From: Bisporella sp. PMI_857
Lineage: Eukaryota; Ascomycota; Leotiomycetes; Helotiales; Helotiaceae
NCBI GenBank assembly: GCA_021307315.1
Contig: JAJSPD010000019.1
Span: 1 to 64,000, forward strand
Length of the DNA stretch: 64,000 bases
Direction of reading: 5' to 3'
In this document: positions 12,101 through 23,212 of the stretch, piece after piece
Position numbering within the stretch: the stretch's first letter is position 1
How the letters are laid out: each line of letters opens with the position of its first letter
Program-made: the position numbers and the translations under genes
Notes under the pieces: model-generated
The model's database searches: none
The model's input: the letters and a program-made list of their open reading frames with translations, nothing else
Told to the model about the DNA's origin: nothing

Positions 12101-14677
12101 TTCGAAGCATTGAAAGTTTTGCTCGAAATCGCGCAAACAGAAGGAAACGTACTCAAGGAATCGTGGCGCGATGTCTTGATGTGTGTTAGTCAACTTGATC
12201 GACTCCAGCTCATGGCAGATGGGGTAGATGAAGGCTCGATTCCGGATGTGTCGAAATCAAGAATAGTGCCGCCGTCACGGCCAGAAGCCGGGTCATCAAG
12301 AAAGTCAAGCCAACAATCACAAAGGCCTCCAAGACCACGGCCGCGATCAACTACGTCAGCTGTGAGCTACTCTGTTGAGGTTGCGACCCGAAGTCGCTCA
12401 GACGATGTCATCAAGGCAGTAGACAGGATTTTCAGTGGATCACAGAATTTGACAGGAGACGCCATTGTATATTTTGTACAAGCGTTAACCGAAGTCAGTT
12501 GGGAGGAGATCAAGATCTCGGGATCAAACGAATCGCCACGGACTTATAGTCTCCAGAAACTGGTTGAGATAAGCTACTACAATATGGACCGAGTGAGGTT
12601 TGAATGGACAAACATATGGGTCATATTAGGTGAACACTTCAATCGTGTTGGATGCCATAATAATACGGCCGTTGTTTTTTTCGCCTTGGACTCTTTAAGA
12701 CAATTATCTATGCGATTTATGGAGAAGCCAGAGTTACCGGGGTTTAAATTTCAGAAGGATTTCCTCAAACCATTTGAGCATGTCATGTCCAACAGTACAG
12801 TTGTTGCGGTGAAAGATATGACTCTTCGATGTTTGATTCAGATGATTCAAAAATCGGGTGAAAATATCCGATCCGGATGGCGAACGATGTTTGGTGTATT
12901 CACGGTCGCAGCACGAGAGCCATATGAAGCTATTGTAAATCTCGCATTTGAGAACGTCAACCAGGTTTACAAGACGCGGTTCGGCATGGTGATCTCGCAA
13001 GGGGCATTTGCAGACTTGATTGTCTGCTTGACAGAGTTCTCGAAGAATATGAAGTTTCAAAAGAAAGGCTTGCAGGCGATGGAGACCCTCAAGTCTGTCA
13101 TACCCAAGATGTTGAAAGCTCCGGAGTGCCCTTTATCCAACCGCGCAAACGTCAACTCTGACGGGTCTGCCAAATCGTCTGAACCACAGGAGGTACAGCT
13201 TGCTCGGACGTCACAAGAGGAAGCATTCTGGTTTCCGGTATTATTTGCCTTTCATGACGTCTTGATGACAGGCGAAGATCTTGAAGTTCGGAGTAACGCC
13301 CTCAATTACCTTTTTGAGTCCCTAATCAAATACGGCGAAGCGTTCCCGCCAAACTTTTGGGACATCCTCTGGCGGCAACTTCTCTATCCCATATTCATGG
13401 TTCTGAAGTCGAAATCTGAGATGAATAATGTTGCCAATCATGAAGAACTATCTGTGTGGTTATCAACAACAATGATACAAGCCCTTCGGAACATGATAAC
13501 CTTATTCTCACACTATTTCGAGTCCTTGGAATATATGCTTGACCGCTTCCTGGATCTTCTCGCGCTTTGTATCTGCCAGGAGAACGATACTATTGCACGG
13601 ATTGGTAGTAATTGTCTGCAGCAGCTCATTCTTCAGAATGTCACGAAGTTCAAGCCAGAACACTGGTCTAAGATAGTTGGATCATTTGTGGAACTGTTTG
13701 AAAGAACTACTGCTTACCAGCTATTTTCAGCCGCAACATCTTCGGCTGTAGGAGATGTTGAGAATGAAATGACAAGTGGACTGAAAGAGTCTCTGGAAGA
13801 TGAAAAGTCATTGAAGATAAACGGAACGAATGGCGCCGTCACACCAGACGGCGAAACCTTGGCAGAAGATACGAGCCGAACGCCACCACCACCAGCCGCA
13901 GATCTGGAGGACTATAGGCCGCAGTCAGGATTACAAAAACAGCCAGTAGTTGTAACAGCCGCACGACGTCGGTTCTTCAACAAAATCATTACAAGATGTG
14001 TGCTCCAGCTTCTCATGATAGAAACAGTAAATGAGCTGTTCTCAAACGACGCAGTATATGCGCAAATACCATCCCCAGAATTACTTCGTCTGATGGGTCT
14101 GCTCAAGAAGTCATATCTCTTTGCCAAGAAGTTCAATGAAAACAAGGAGCTTCGTATGCAATTGTGGCGAGAAGGGTTCATGAAGCAGCCGCCCAACCTC
14201 CTCAAGCAAGAGTCTGGATCTGCAGCTACATACGTGAGCATTCTACTTCGGATGTACCACGATGACAGCGAAGAACGGAAGCGCAATCGCTCTAACACGG
14301 AAGCTGCGCTCATTCCTCTATGCGCAGATATCATTCGTGCTTTTACACAATTAGAAGAGGAGAGCCAGCAACGGAATATTATCGCCTGGCGGCCGGTTGT
14401 GGTGGACGTGCTGGATGGATATACCAACTTCCCTATTGAAGGCTTTGAGAAACATGTCGAGGTCTTTTATCCTCTTGGCGTAGAACTTCTCAACCGTGAA
14501 CCAGGAGCTGAGGTGCGAGTAGCACTACAGAATCTTTTGCGGAGAGTTGGAGAGGTGAAGCTGGGTATACCTGCGATAGCACGTTCTGAAGCGCCAGGAA
14601 GCCCTTTAACTGAACGCAATGGCTATCAATTCCCTAGCCGCAGTCGGAATTCCACCATTTCGAGCCGCAGAGATTAA
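9119..14677 (+). CDS. SEC7: Sec7-family ARF guanine nucleotide exchange factor (BIG/Sec7 type)
   Basis: It activates ARF GTPases at the trans-Golgi by GDP/GTP exchange. The reading frame is open over 1852 codons. A 48-nt stretch at 10376-10423 has GTTTGT and ACAG ends and interrupts the conserved run FMRASFK / REIEVFLNEIYLPIL, so it is probably an intron of length divisible by three; the spliced protein would be 1836 residues. Order: N-terminal DCB region (about 1-220), acidic linker, HUS domain (about 300-480, with the NYDCD box of this family near 465), Sec7 domain (about 640-825) with FLGEGDQRN carrying the glutamic finger, and a long helical HDS C-terminus. The Sec7 loop reads LSYSVIMLNTDLHS; the Tyr-Ser pair is what is found in brefeldin A-sensitive members, so sensitivity is inferred. 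The length fits fungal Sec7 (about 1800-2000). Confidence 0.95.
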   Translation: MSSIVFVVSALEAIAASKEAQKKQGLGELVQKALTDIKEHSPQLPDPEVIFAPLQSATRSGSIPLTTGALDCIGKLISYSYFSVPSSPNADKEADRAPLIERAIDTICDCFQGESTPIEIQLQIVKSLLAAVLNDKIVVHGAGLLKAVRQVYNVFLLSKSSANQQVAQGTLTQMVGTVFERVKTRIHMKEARLSLSKLEKSAGNASTVTVDAAESVNDASAGNEVESVEESTPSEAPTSEEGPKLTLKDLEHRKSFDDSQMGEGPTMVTQVKTAAQSPQSPSGHTPVDPSIDEGMDSDENEDEVYIRDAYLVFRSFCNLSTKFLAPDQLYDLKGQAMRSKLISLHLIHTLLNNNMLVFTSPLCTITNNKTKEETGFLQAIKFYLCLSITRNGASPVEKVFEVCCEIFWLMLKFMRASFKVCVNFSTTILRLIMIQREIEVFLNEIYLPILQQRRQPVSHKLYFTGILQRLCADPRALVETYLNYDCDRNADNNMFQTLIEDFSKASSQAVMILPIHQQQYEERASRDTNAEWQVRGTLPPPLTTANMIEPNQGNIDEIPKEYIIKRKALDCLVDTLRSLVNWSQQGIADVTRGLESDPRASIDTKGPEDLRGSLDPSISDAFSRHTNGDTPTAPSTPIVEDDPEQLEKAKQRKTALINAIKAFNFKPKRGIKILLQEGFIKSDTPSDIAHFLLSDDRLDKAQIGEFLGEGDQRNIEIMHAFVDSMDFTKRRFVDALREFLQSFRLPGESQKIDRFMLKFANRYVAGNPNAFANADTAYVLSYSVIMLNTDLHSSKIINRMTKEGFIKNNRGINDNANLPDEYLIKIYEEIERDEIVLKSEREAAAAMGVTPSKSGGLAAGLGQALATVGRDLQREAYLQQSEEISHRSEQLYKNLFRSQKKNAAKTGGTKFIPAISFKHVGPMFDVTWMSFFSGLSGQMQNSQNIEIIKLCMEGMKLAIRIACLFDLETPREAFVSALKNATNLNSPADMMAKNFEALKVLLEIAQTEGNVLKESWRDVLMCVSQLDRLQLMADGVDEGSIPDVSKSRIVPPSRPEAGSSRKSSQQSQRPPRPRPRSTTSAVSYSVEVATRSRSDDVIKAVDRIFSGSQNLTGDAIVYFVQALTEVSWEEIKISGSNESPRTYSLQKLVEISYYNMDRVRFEWTNIWVILGEHFNRVGCHNNTAVVFFALDSLRQLSMRFMEKPELPGFKFQKDFLKPFEHVMSNSTVVAVKDMTLRCLIQMIQKSGENIRSGWRTMFGVFTVAAREPYEAIVNLAFENVNQVYKTRFGMVISQGAFADLIVCLTEFSKNMKFQKKGLQAMETLKSVIPKMLKAPECPLSNRANVNSDGSAKSSEPQEVQLARTSQEEAFWFPVLFAFHDVLMTGEDLEVRSNALNYLFESLIKYGEAFPPNFWDILWRQLLYPIFMVLKSKSEMNNVANHEELSVWLSTTMIQALRNMITLFSHYFESLEYMLDRFLDLLALCICQENDTIARIGSNCLQQLILQNVTKFKPEHWSKIVGSFVELFERTTAYQLFSAATSSAVGDVENEMTSGLKESLEDEKSLKINGTNGAVTPDGETLAEDTSRTPPPPAADLEDYRPQSGLQKQPVVVTAARRRFFNKIITRCVLQLLMIETVNELFSNDAVYAQIPSPELLRLMGLLKKSYLFAKKFNENKELRMQLWREGFMKQPPNLLKQESGSAATYVSILLRMYHDDSEERKRNRSNTEAALIPLCADIIRAFTQLEEESQQRNIIAWRPVVVDVLDGYTNFPIEGFEKHVEVFYPLGVELLNREPGAEVRVALQNLLRRVGEVKLGIPAIARSEAPGSPLTERNGYQFPSRSRNSTISSRRD
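10376..10423 (+). other. Probable 48-nt in-frame intron inside SEC7
   Basis: The segment starts GTTTGTGTC and ends GATACAG, has a CTGAT branch-like word 10-15 nt before the acceptor, and contains no stop in the coding frame. Removing it joins two conserved family blocks (FMRASFK and REIEVFLNE) without a gap. If retained, 16 residues are inserted without breaking the frame. Confidence 0.7.
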
Positions 14678-15269
14678 AGCGAGTGTTTTTTTCTTCTTGA
14701 CATATTTTCCCCAGCACGGCCATTAGGACAGGAAAGGAACGTTGGGAGTTTGGTGGATGTAGAAATGGATTGTATGATACTGCGATCTATAGATTTGGTT
14801 TCTCGTTTGCCTATGGCGTTTTGAAGTTCTTTTCAAAGGTGATAGCACCGTTTGTCTCAAGTGCACTGTTCCCGGCGTATGCCATTCTTTTTATATGGTT
14901 TGGCAGATGATCAATCCTTATGGCTTCTTAAGATGATTCTTGTAGATAACTAGTGTCGCATTATGCACTTTATGATTACGCTATATGCCATATGTATACA
15001 AGAGATTTGGAGAGTAAGATAGGTCAATTGTTTTGGGTGCCATCGAGAGTATCAGTCACCCTCTGGTCTTGAACAACTTAGTCATACCATTCCGCTTGCA
15101 AATCAGCGACTGTGTCTACAAACGCCAGCTTTTGAATCGGTACGAATAATCGGCACAAGGCTGGGGCAATCGTCACCAGTTATCTTTTCACAAGCTTGGT
15201 TTCTCCTGTCCTCTTTCTCTAGCAACATCCTGATAATAATAACTCTAATTTACAAACGGTGTATGCTTC
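14678..15269. other. Intergenic, SEC7 3' region
   Basis: It contains the SEC7 3' UTR and terminator; no gene is seen. Confidence 0.5.
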
Positions 15270-15512
15270 TCAGTCTTTTCCTCGCGAGAACCCTTCTCGA
15301 GTGCTAGTTACTTCAGTATACTTCCTTCGAAGAGGTTCTTTAAAGCACCCTAATAGCGGGCTTTTCACTGAAATGAGAAGAACAAGTACTGCAATGCCAA
15401 CTACTGCAAAATGGTACTTGAGGACCCAGCTTTTGACTGACCAACGTCGGCGCGATCGAATAAGAGTGCGGATAGTGGGAGGCTCTGGTGCAACGGGCTG
15501 GAATACCATTCG
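15270..15512 (-). CDS. Possible small single-pass membrane protein
   Basis: An ATG at 15512 opens 80 codons. A basic, arginine-rich segment (IRSRRRWSVKSWVLKYH) is followed directly by one hydrophobic stretch, FAVVGIAVLVLLISV, at about residues 40-54, and then a polar tail. This layout fits a type II signal-anchor protein or the N-terminal exon of a longer one, for example a Golgi glycosyltransferase; no further exon was found downstream. The opposite strand is also open over the same stretch, which lowers confidence. I do not recognise a family. Confidence 0.3.
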   Translation of the reverse strand, partial: RMVFQPVAPEPPTIRTLIRSRRRWSVKSWVLKYHFAVVGIAVLVLLISVKSPLLGCFKEPLRRKYTEVTSTREGFSRGKD

Positions 15513-17246
15513 TGAGAGAGTATACCCGATATCCAAGAGCCCAGAAATATGGTAGTTCGCCTAGAATAAATTCTATCGCATGTGACATGGCAAATGAGAA
15601 ATGAGACCCCGAAAAGTCCTATCCAATATTCCACACATTCACGCACATTGGCAAAGCCAAGGAAATGCCATGGTGTTTCTCTTCTCCAGGTTCTAACCCA
15701 ATGTTTCAACTGTGCAAACGCATGGACAAAGCACACGAAACGTTACCAAGCACCCGGGAAATGATCCCAAATCAACAAGGAAAAGACCACATTAGCAGGC
15801 TTCCAAGGTTCACCACAAACACTTAATCCATTCATCTCTCCCACCAGCATCTCTCAACCAAGACTATCCAACAAAGACCTTCTGATCTACGGACTCCTTA
15901 GCACGGCATGTTGAGATACCGGCGGCATTCTGCTTGGCCTCACCGCAGCCGGAGGAAAGTGAGGGAAGCAGCAGAGTTTCAGTCCGTATCAGTTCGAAGG
16001 TTATTTTGCTTTGGTTGCTTATTTTTTTTTCCCTTTTTAGGGGGGTTTTTTAGGGTCGGGTGCGGTGATGGAAATACTATCTAAGACTGGCTACTATGGC
16101 TTGACTATATAGATGATGTGTTTGGCACCTGAGCTATTGTGCAGCAAACCAACCAAACAGATCAAATATATTTGTGTTAAGCAGATATATATATATGCCA
16201 GATCTAAGATTTAAAAGCAGGCGTTCGTTTAATTAGATTGCCCTTTAGGCGAGCTTACAAAGTAGTTTCGGTTGCGAGTCTCTGCAGCGTTCACCCTTTC
16301 ATGCCCTCTGCAGTATATTCACCAATAATGATAATTAGATGGTTAAATTTTGGTGTGGTATGTTTATATTATCGCCAGGTAATCATAGCCACCACTGTTG
16401 ATACAAGCATACGAACCTTGGCAAAATTATACGCAACAATAATACCTGCTCAACTTCCCAATCCTCGAGCTTTCAGCGCCGTTGAAATCCACACTAAGAT
16501 TATTATTAGTTTAAGTAGCTAATTTACATATATCTGTAATATATCAAACCTGGCATACATTTTAAGCCATACCTTTAAAAAGTTTTCCGCTACCTGCTAA
16601 ACGATACGTATATGTACCGCTCCTGCCAGGAAACCCCCCCCCCCCCCCCCCCGTGCGCGCTAAGCCTCATATAACAAACATAACGCAGCATGCCCCAAGC
16701 ATACCTCACCCTTTATCGTCCACCCGTCAAGCTTAACCGTTTCTAATCCATATCTGGCCGCCTGTAACCGCATAACCTAACACGCCTATTCACACAATAA
16801 TAACCCTGACAGGAGAGCTTCGCTAATCAGCCTCCTTCCCGGTCCCCATTCCCACAACAACTCAAAAACAAAAAACGATACCTCGCGCAAAGCATCTGGC
16901 GTTGCTCTATGGAAAAAAGAGAAGAAGGGTGTTTTGGAAACAAAACGCCGCGAGGCCAAGGCGAACGCCACCGGATCTTAAGGGCTGCGCCAAGGAGGGG
17001 AGTTGGATATATGGTGTTATGGGCGGTCTTGGTTGGGCGGGACGAAGATCTTTAGAAATTGGCATTCCTTGGGGGGAGGGGGTTGTTTTTGGAAAAGGTT
17101 AAGCGTCACGGCTTGCTTATGATATAGGAGAGCCTTGGGGTTTGGCCGGCTGTGCCTTTGGGTTATTGCTTATGGCCTATTTCAATGGGAAGATGCATGG
17201 AGATGTAATTATTGGGAGGATTGGCTTTTATTTTATTGTTCTACAA
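15513..17246. other. Intergenic, low gene content
   Basis: No supported gene. It includes T- and G-rich low-complexity patches (about 16020-16060), AT dinucleotides near 16185, a run of 19 C at 16634-16652, and A-rich and G-rich strand-biased sequence around 16900-17100. Overlapping short frames on both strands look like chance. Confidence 0.4.
16634..16652. repeat. Poly-C homopolymer, 19 nt
   Basis: An uninterrupted run of C after AAA. Its exact length in an assembly is often unreliable. Confidence 0.9.
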
Positions 17247-18439
17247 TTAAATATATTCTATGCCATCTCTCTTCTGAGCCCGGCCTGCACTCGTGAACAC
17301 CACGTTCTCGTTTCCGACAACCGACTAAACAAGGCTCGTTAGCATATATTCTTCCAATCCCAGAAGCAAAGAAGGGGGGAACTTACGGTCAGCACAGAAG
17401 CAACGTTGATCCCATTTACGGCACCTGTAGCGTTATCACCCATGATATCCGCATACCCATCGCTCATAAGTTGCACACCGCTCACAAAGCCCTGCCCATC
17501 AAATCCACAATGTCCACCTCCGTCTGGCGTGTTATCCACGGTCTGTAACTGTCCGATCTGATCAGCCGATAGCCCAGCTGTGGTAGCAAGATCCTCGTAG
17601 GCCGTGATGGCAGCTGGGATGGCATCTTGAAGGGACGCGAGTTCATCTTTCGTCGTTTGGAAATGGATCTTCATGTTTGAGACCAAGGTGTTTGCATCCA
17701 CAACATCAACTTGAGGTGCTAGAGCTCCACAGTTGAGCACCACACCTGTCTGGTACGTAGCACCGAATGCCGGAACGAAAAAGCCAGACAGGAGAAGTGA
17801 ACCGCCAGAGACGCCAGTGAAGAAGACATTCGCCGGGTCGAACGCAACATCCTGTGCAAGTTGTTGCGTGATTAAAGTATTTACCGCCGCGGCATGCTGG
17901 ACGCCATCGGTGCGCTGCAGACCTGAGCCACCGCCCCAGAATCGTTCTTGGTTGGGTGCGAGGACTACGACACCCATGAGATTGTTTTGTACTGCTTGAT
18001 TGGGAAAGTCGACGAATGATTGGCCACCATCACCATGGAGGAGAACATTTAGACCTGCTGTTCCTGCAGTACCAGCTGTCGCGGTTCCGCCTGGCACGCC
18101 GGAATCTGCGGTGAATTGGTCTGCTGGGGCACTGATTTTGTAGCGGATTGGTAGGCCACTGGGATATGTCAGTCTATGGTTCACAGAAGGAGCGTGCTCG
18201 GGGCTTGCTTACTCAATGGTGACAGTCTTGTCTAGGATCATCGAGCCATCGGTCGCGGTCGTTATGCGTTGAGCCGTTGTTCCTTGACCATTTCCTGTTG
18301 CTCCTCCATTTGCTGTTTCCCCGTTGGCTGCTTTGCTGCCTTTCCTTCGTCTCTGAGGAACCGCCTGGACGTCCAACACCAGAGACAACAAACAGATAAC
18401 TGAAATCACCCGAATCCATGATATCGTCCAAAACGCCAT
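17247..18439 (-). CDS. Secreted alpha/beta-hydrolase-fold protein
   Basis: Exons 18439-18213, 18158-17387 and 17324-17247 give 358 residues. Donors are GTAAGC and GTAAGT, acceptors CCCAG and TTTAG, and the last intron has a GCTAAC branch word. Residues 1-26 form a signal peptide ending LDVQA. A low-complexity Gly/Asn/Thr spacer (about 30-60) precedes the catalytic part. LNVLLHGDGG is an oxyanion-type strand-loop; FFTGVSGGSLLLSGFF carries the GxSxG nucleophile elbow with the putative catalytic Ser; GGGHCGFDGQGF near the C-terminus offers the putative His. This fits a secreted esterase- or peptidase-like hydrolase. Substrate is unknown; the lack of a cellulose-binding or known CAZy motif keeps the call general. 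If the last intron is not spliced the protein would end 20 residues after the second exon, so the C-terminus is the least certain part. Confidence 0.8.
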
Positions 18440-20986
18440 AGTATGTGGGATGCAGCACCGAGAATTAAAACGACCAGCGTTGAAGAAGAAGAGAAGAGAA
18501 AGGGATCCGAAAGAGAGGGATACCGGGGATGAAGAAAGGAAAGATATCTTCAGCGAGAGAAAGAAACATAGCTCTTCAAAGCGTGAGGCGGGCTAAGCTT
18601 AAAACAAACATATTCCATGGCGGCGAGCTTGTTTTTTTTTGGCTGTTTTGAGGTGCATCTTGGCTGCGTCTGGGGTAGCGGGTGTTGAATGTGAGGCAGT
18701 TCGGGTAGGAAAGTCTTGTTTGACTTGGCAAGCATGTTACAGAACGCCATGATCAGCAAGTCTAGCCTACAAGCAGCACGTGTAATGGAGACTGTGTATG
18801 TAATGAATTCTACTCTAGGAAGGTACATATATATATAGGCATTTGAGAAAGTTCCTAAAGATTAGAGACAATTAACATTGGCAACCTCTCCTGAGTGGTT
18901 GGATCACGTGATATCGGCTTCATGGGTGGATCTATGACTTTTGGAGATATATTATGGATACTACTTTACTGACTATGGATTCGATATATGAGGGCTTAGC
19001 CGACCAAGTACTGACTCATGTCGTCCATATATATTACCACGTGACCATTTAGCCCACAGTTTCTGAAACTGTGGGCATCATCATTCAGCCCGCTTACAGA
19101 TTTGTCCATTTTCTGGATGGGCATTGCTGCCTTACACGAGAAGTGGTGAGGGTGGAATATCAAGGTGCTTTCTGCGGTCAAAGTGATCTGATAAAGGAAG
19201 GAGAAAAATTGCCAGTTTGATTCCAACAAAGCTGACCGCCAATAAGCTATTCCCAAGTCTCAGATATCATGGTGCTTTCGCGCTTAGACGTCAAACCTCA
19301 AATATTATTGCAACTTATCTATACGAATACGGAATAGTAGGTGTTAGTCAAACTAAACTTCTAGAGATTCCTCTAAGCTCAGGGGTTGCTGCTCCCTTTC
19401 ACTGTCGAAGACGTTCCATCAAGAATTGTGTTGTTCCGCATTACGTCAAAAGGTGATTTCCCTCGGCAAGGCTTCGATCCATCAACGCTCGTATACGCGC
19501 CTTGTGTTTAATTTGACATTTCTCCGGATGTGTTGGTCCTCGTTGCCTTCGCGTGGCCCATCCAGTCAGCGTGCTGCGAGTCTTCTCTTTTTTGGCAGAT
19601 ACATGTAAATGAATGCAGTGAGGAGGCATAGCTGTTATCCAAGGTGTCAGGTTATGCATGGGGATGCGCGTCTGGATAGCCAGCAGCTAGTCCTGCATCG
19701 AAGCATTGGAGAAGCTTTGAGCTGGCTTCTAGTGCCCGAGCAATCTATCTGTCATGATGCATTTTCTTTTAGGCAGAATCAGATATATGACATTCTCAAG
19801 CACATCTTGCCATGATCATCCTCCGTGGGCCGGTGGGAAAGTTCGATCTGCATAGTGTATGCATGTAGCGTTTGTACTAGGTAGGTAGAAGAAGTCTTGA
19901 GGTACAGTAGGTCTGCCCTCTTGACTTGTTGGTCGCTGGGCACCCAAAGAAACGGGCAACCCGTGTTGAGTCATGACCGGGTTCACAAGACCAACTTCCC
20001 CAAGCTTCCTTTTCCACTTTCCCACCTTCCCTACTGTACCTTCCTTATCAACGGCTCTATACATTTTCAAAAACAAATAATAATCACCCAGTGATGATTC
20101 GTCTAATCTACAGCGAATAATCGTCATCCCACCCCCTATTTTTTTCCCGCGTTTACCTGTCATAGCTTTTTTTTTTACTTTGATTTTTTCTTTCCTTCAT
20201 CCACATTGCATTTCTAATGGATAGACAAAGTGGGACTTGGTCGACTAGCCAAGCAGAGTTGTTGCGGGGACAAGAAGTGGCGCTCAGGTGGCGCCCCTTC
20301 CCGGACGCCTCTACTGAGGGGAGACAGGGAGGCAAGCATTATGTCCAAGCGATGACATGCCCAATATCAAGCGATGTCGTAAGAGCTTGTTTTTTTTTCT
20401 GGGAAATAATTCTGGTCCATCTAATTTGTCAGTATTTTCCCTCCTCCCCTCCCATGTTTGCTGACTGGCAACTAAAGTAATGATCAGCGCCTCATCTTGA
20501 TGGGGTCGACGGAGTACGGAATACGCTATATTACTGTACTTACTAACTGTACTTATCTCTCCTTCTCCTTCTCTCCCTCTATCTCTTTCCTCCTCCACCA
20601 ACCCCCCTCCCACCCATGTCTCTCCCGCGTGTGACTACTTCTATCAGACTTTCTAACCCGTTTCGTCTGACAGGCATCATATAATAAGTACTTAGCCCGT
20701 GTCCCACTCGTGAGGAAAAGAAATCGAATTTAGTCATAGTGCGAGTGCTGTGCGGGTGAAGCTCTAACTAACTTCTGTTCTTCCTGCTCTTGTGGTCAGA
20801 GAGTTGTATTCTTACTCCTAGCTTGGGCCATATAAGTCTGCTCTCTTACCTCTTATTTCCGCATCTCCCGCGACCTTGGGGTTTCTTTTGGTGACATCAG
20901 CCAAACTTGCTGAGTAACCTGGCGGTTTCCACCCGTCTAGTTCACAACCCATTAACCCTACACGATTGACTTCTCCAACCTGCGAA
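18440..20986. promoter_or_regulatory. Long intergenic region upstream of hydrolase and permease genes
   Basis: About 2.5 kb between two divergent genes. No gene with a recognisable domain was found. The hydrolase side has a purine-rich plus strand (18490-18560). The permease side has a long pyrimidine-rich tract described separately. A long upstream region is common for regulated fungal nutrient genes, which is inference only. Confidence 0.4.
20554..20632 (+). promoter_or_regulatory. Pyrimidine-rich promoter tract of permease gene
   Basis: An almost pure C/T stretch about 355-430 bp before the permease ATG. In filamentous ascomycetes such CT-rich tracts often sit just upstream of transcription starts, so the transcript may begin shortly after it. 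No binding protein is inferred. Confidence 0.4.
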
Positions 20987-23212
20987 ATGTCAATCACCAA
21001 CGGGGCCTCGGACCCCGAGAAGGCCCTCAATGAGAAGCCTGCTCGCGAATCCTCTGGCGAACCGGCGCAATGGGACGCTGAACCAGCTCCAAAGGAGCCA
21101 TGGCAGCGTCGATTTATTGACAGCTTCAAAAGAGATCCCAATGCGCATGTCACCAAAGCTGCGCAGAGTGTTAGTGCGCACGGCGGACATGGGTTCGACC
21201 ACAAGACAGCAGCTGAAAGAACCGCGAATTCTGGTTTGGCGCATAAACTGAAGAGTCGACACATGCAGATGATTGCCATTGGAGGCTCGATTGGTAAAGC
21301 GCATCCTCGTGCGATTCTTCTATCAATGCTGACATTCCTTAGGTACGGGTTTGTTCGTCACGTCAGGTGCTGCCCTCAATACCGGTGGCCCTGCATCTCT
21401 AGTCATCGCATTCATCATTATTGGTATCCTGATGTTCTGCACAGTTCAGGCTCTAGGTGAACTAGCTGTTGCATTCCCTGTTGCGGGATCCTTTTCCGCA
21501 TACTCTACTCGTTTTCTGGACCCGGCATGGGGATTTGCGATGGGATGGAAGTAAGTCTGATAATTCATATTATTGTAAGAAAGACTCTAATACCTACTCA
21601 GTTATGCGATGCAATGGCTCGTTGTCCTGCCCCTCGAAATCGTCGCGGCATCAATCACACTCGGCTTCTGGCCAGGCGCACAGGATACGAATCCTGCAGC
21701 TTGGGTGACAATTTTCCTTGTGGTTATAGTGCTGATCAACTTCTTTGGCGGTACGTATTATTTCCTTATAGATATGCTAAACCTTCCGCTGGGAACAGGG
21801 AGCCTAGGAGTCAAGATACTCGTTGTCGTGCGGCCTCATTTCAGAATTCAAGCCCTCGAGTTTCTGGCGTGTACAACATAAAATAAACAAACAGAATGCT
21901 AATGTTTTGGACAGTTCGTGGATATGGTGAAGCAGAATTCGTGTTTTCCATCGTCAAGATCATCGCAGTTATTGGTTTCATCATCCTCGGGATCGTTTTG
22001 AACTGTGGAGGCGGGCCAAATGGAGGGTATATTGGTGGAAGATACTGGAAGACCAACAATGTCGAGCCATCATATGCTGGTTATGTTCTCGGAGCGGAAC
22101 CAGGGAGCATCAAATCTGGGGCATTCAATTCTGGCTTCAAGGGCTTGTGCAGTGTCTTTGTAACGGCTGCGTTCTCATTCGCAGGTACTGAACTTGTTGG
22201 TTTGGCTGCTGCAGAGGCAGACAATCCACGCAAGACCCTTCCACGAGCGATTAAGCAGGTCTTCTGGCGTATCGCACTCTTCTACATTGTGGCGCTCACT
22301 GTTGTATCACTCTTAGTACCATATGGTGATACTCGCCTTCTCGGAGCTGGCTCTACTGATGCGAAGGCCTCGCCGTTCGTCATTGCCATCAACAATGCCG
22401 GCATTTCAGGTTTGCCATCTGTTATGAACGTTGTCATTCTGATTGCAGTGCTTTCTGTTGGCAACTCTTCGGTTTATGGATCTTCGCGCACACTTGCTGC
22501 TCTTGCTGAGCAGAATCAAGCCCCTAAAATATTTGCCTACATTGATCGCAAGGGTCGCCCATTGGTGTCTATCATTGCCGCATCCATTCTGGGTATACTC
22601 TGCTACGTTGTAGCTGGTGGTTCGGACACTTCAAGCACAGCACTCAACTGGCTATACTCATTGTCTGGTCTGTCGTCAATCTTCACCTGGGGATCAATCT
22701 GCGCCGCTCATATTCGATTCCGTTCCGCTTGGAAGAAGCAGGGTATGTATTTCTTGAACCACTAGTATTTCAAACTACGCTAACATATTGTTCAGGTCAC
22801 ACCCTTGACGAGCTAGCCTTCAAGTCCCAAGCTGGTGTAATTGGTTCTTGGATTGGCCTTATCCTCAACATTCTTGTGCTTATTGCCCAATTTTGGACGG
22901 CCGCATTCCCCATCGGCTACAGCTCACAATCTCCAAAAGACAGAGCCGAGACATTCTTCTTGAGCTACTTGGCTTTCCCTGTAGTTATTGTGTTCTACCT
23001 TCCGTACAAGATTTACTTCAAAACCCCATTCATGCGAAGCACTGATATGGATCTTGTCACCGGCCGAAGAGAGTTGGATACTGCCGCGTTGATTGAGGCA
23101 GACCGGATTGAAAAGGCACAAATGCCGAAGTGGAAGAGGTGAGCTTCTCAATTCCGATTTCTCAAAGTTTTCAGCTAATACTTTATTCAGGTTCTACAAG
23201 ACTTTCTGCTAG
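20987..23212 (+). CDS. Amino-acid permease (APC/YAT family)
   Basis: A plasma-membrane proton-coupled amino-acid transporter. Six exons: 20987-21293, 21343-21550, 21602-21750, 21915-22742, 22796-23138 and 23191-23212, giving 618 residues. The start is the ATG at 20987; no earlier in-frame ATG exists. The cytosolic N-tail (about 95 residues) ends in [20 protein letters not shown], the conserved first-helix signature of the family. About 12 hydrophobic helices follow. Other family marks are [22 protein letters not shown] sequence in TM6 (here [19 protein letters not shown]), then [18 protein letters not shown]. The protein ends in an aromatic-Cys tail KRFYKTFC, a form seen in palmitoylated fungal permeases. 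The third intron (164 nt) is longer than the others but homologous joining [13 protein letters not shown] argues against a hidden exon. Substrate range (general or specific) cannot be read from the sequence. Confidence 0.93.
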
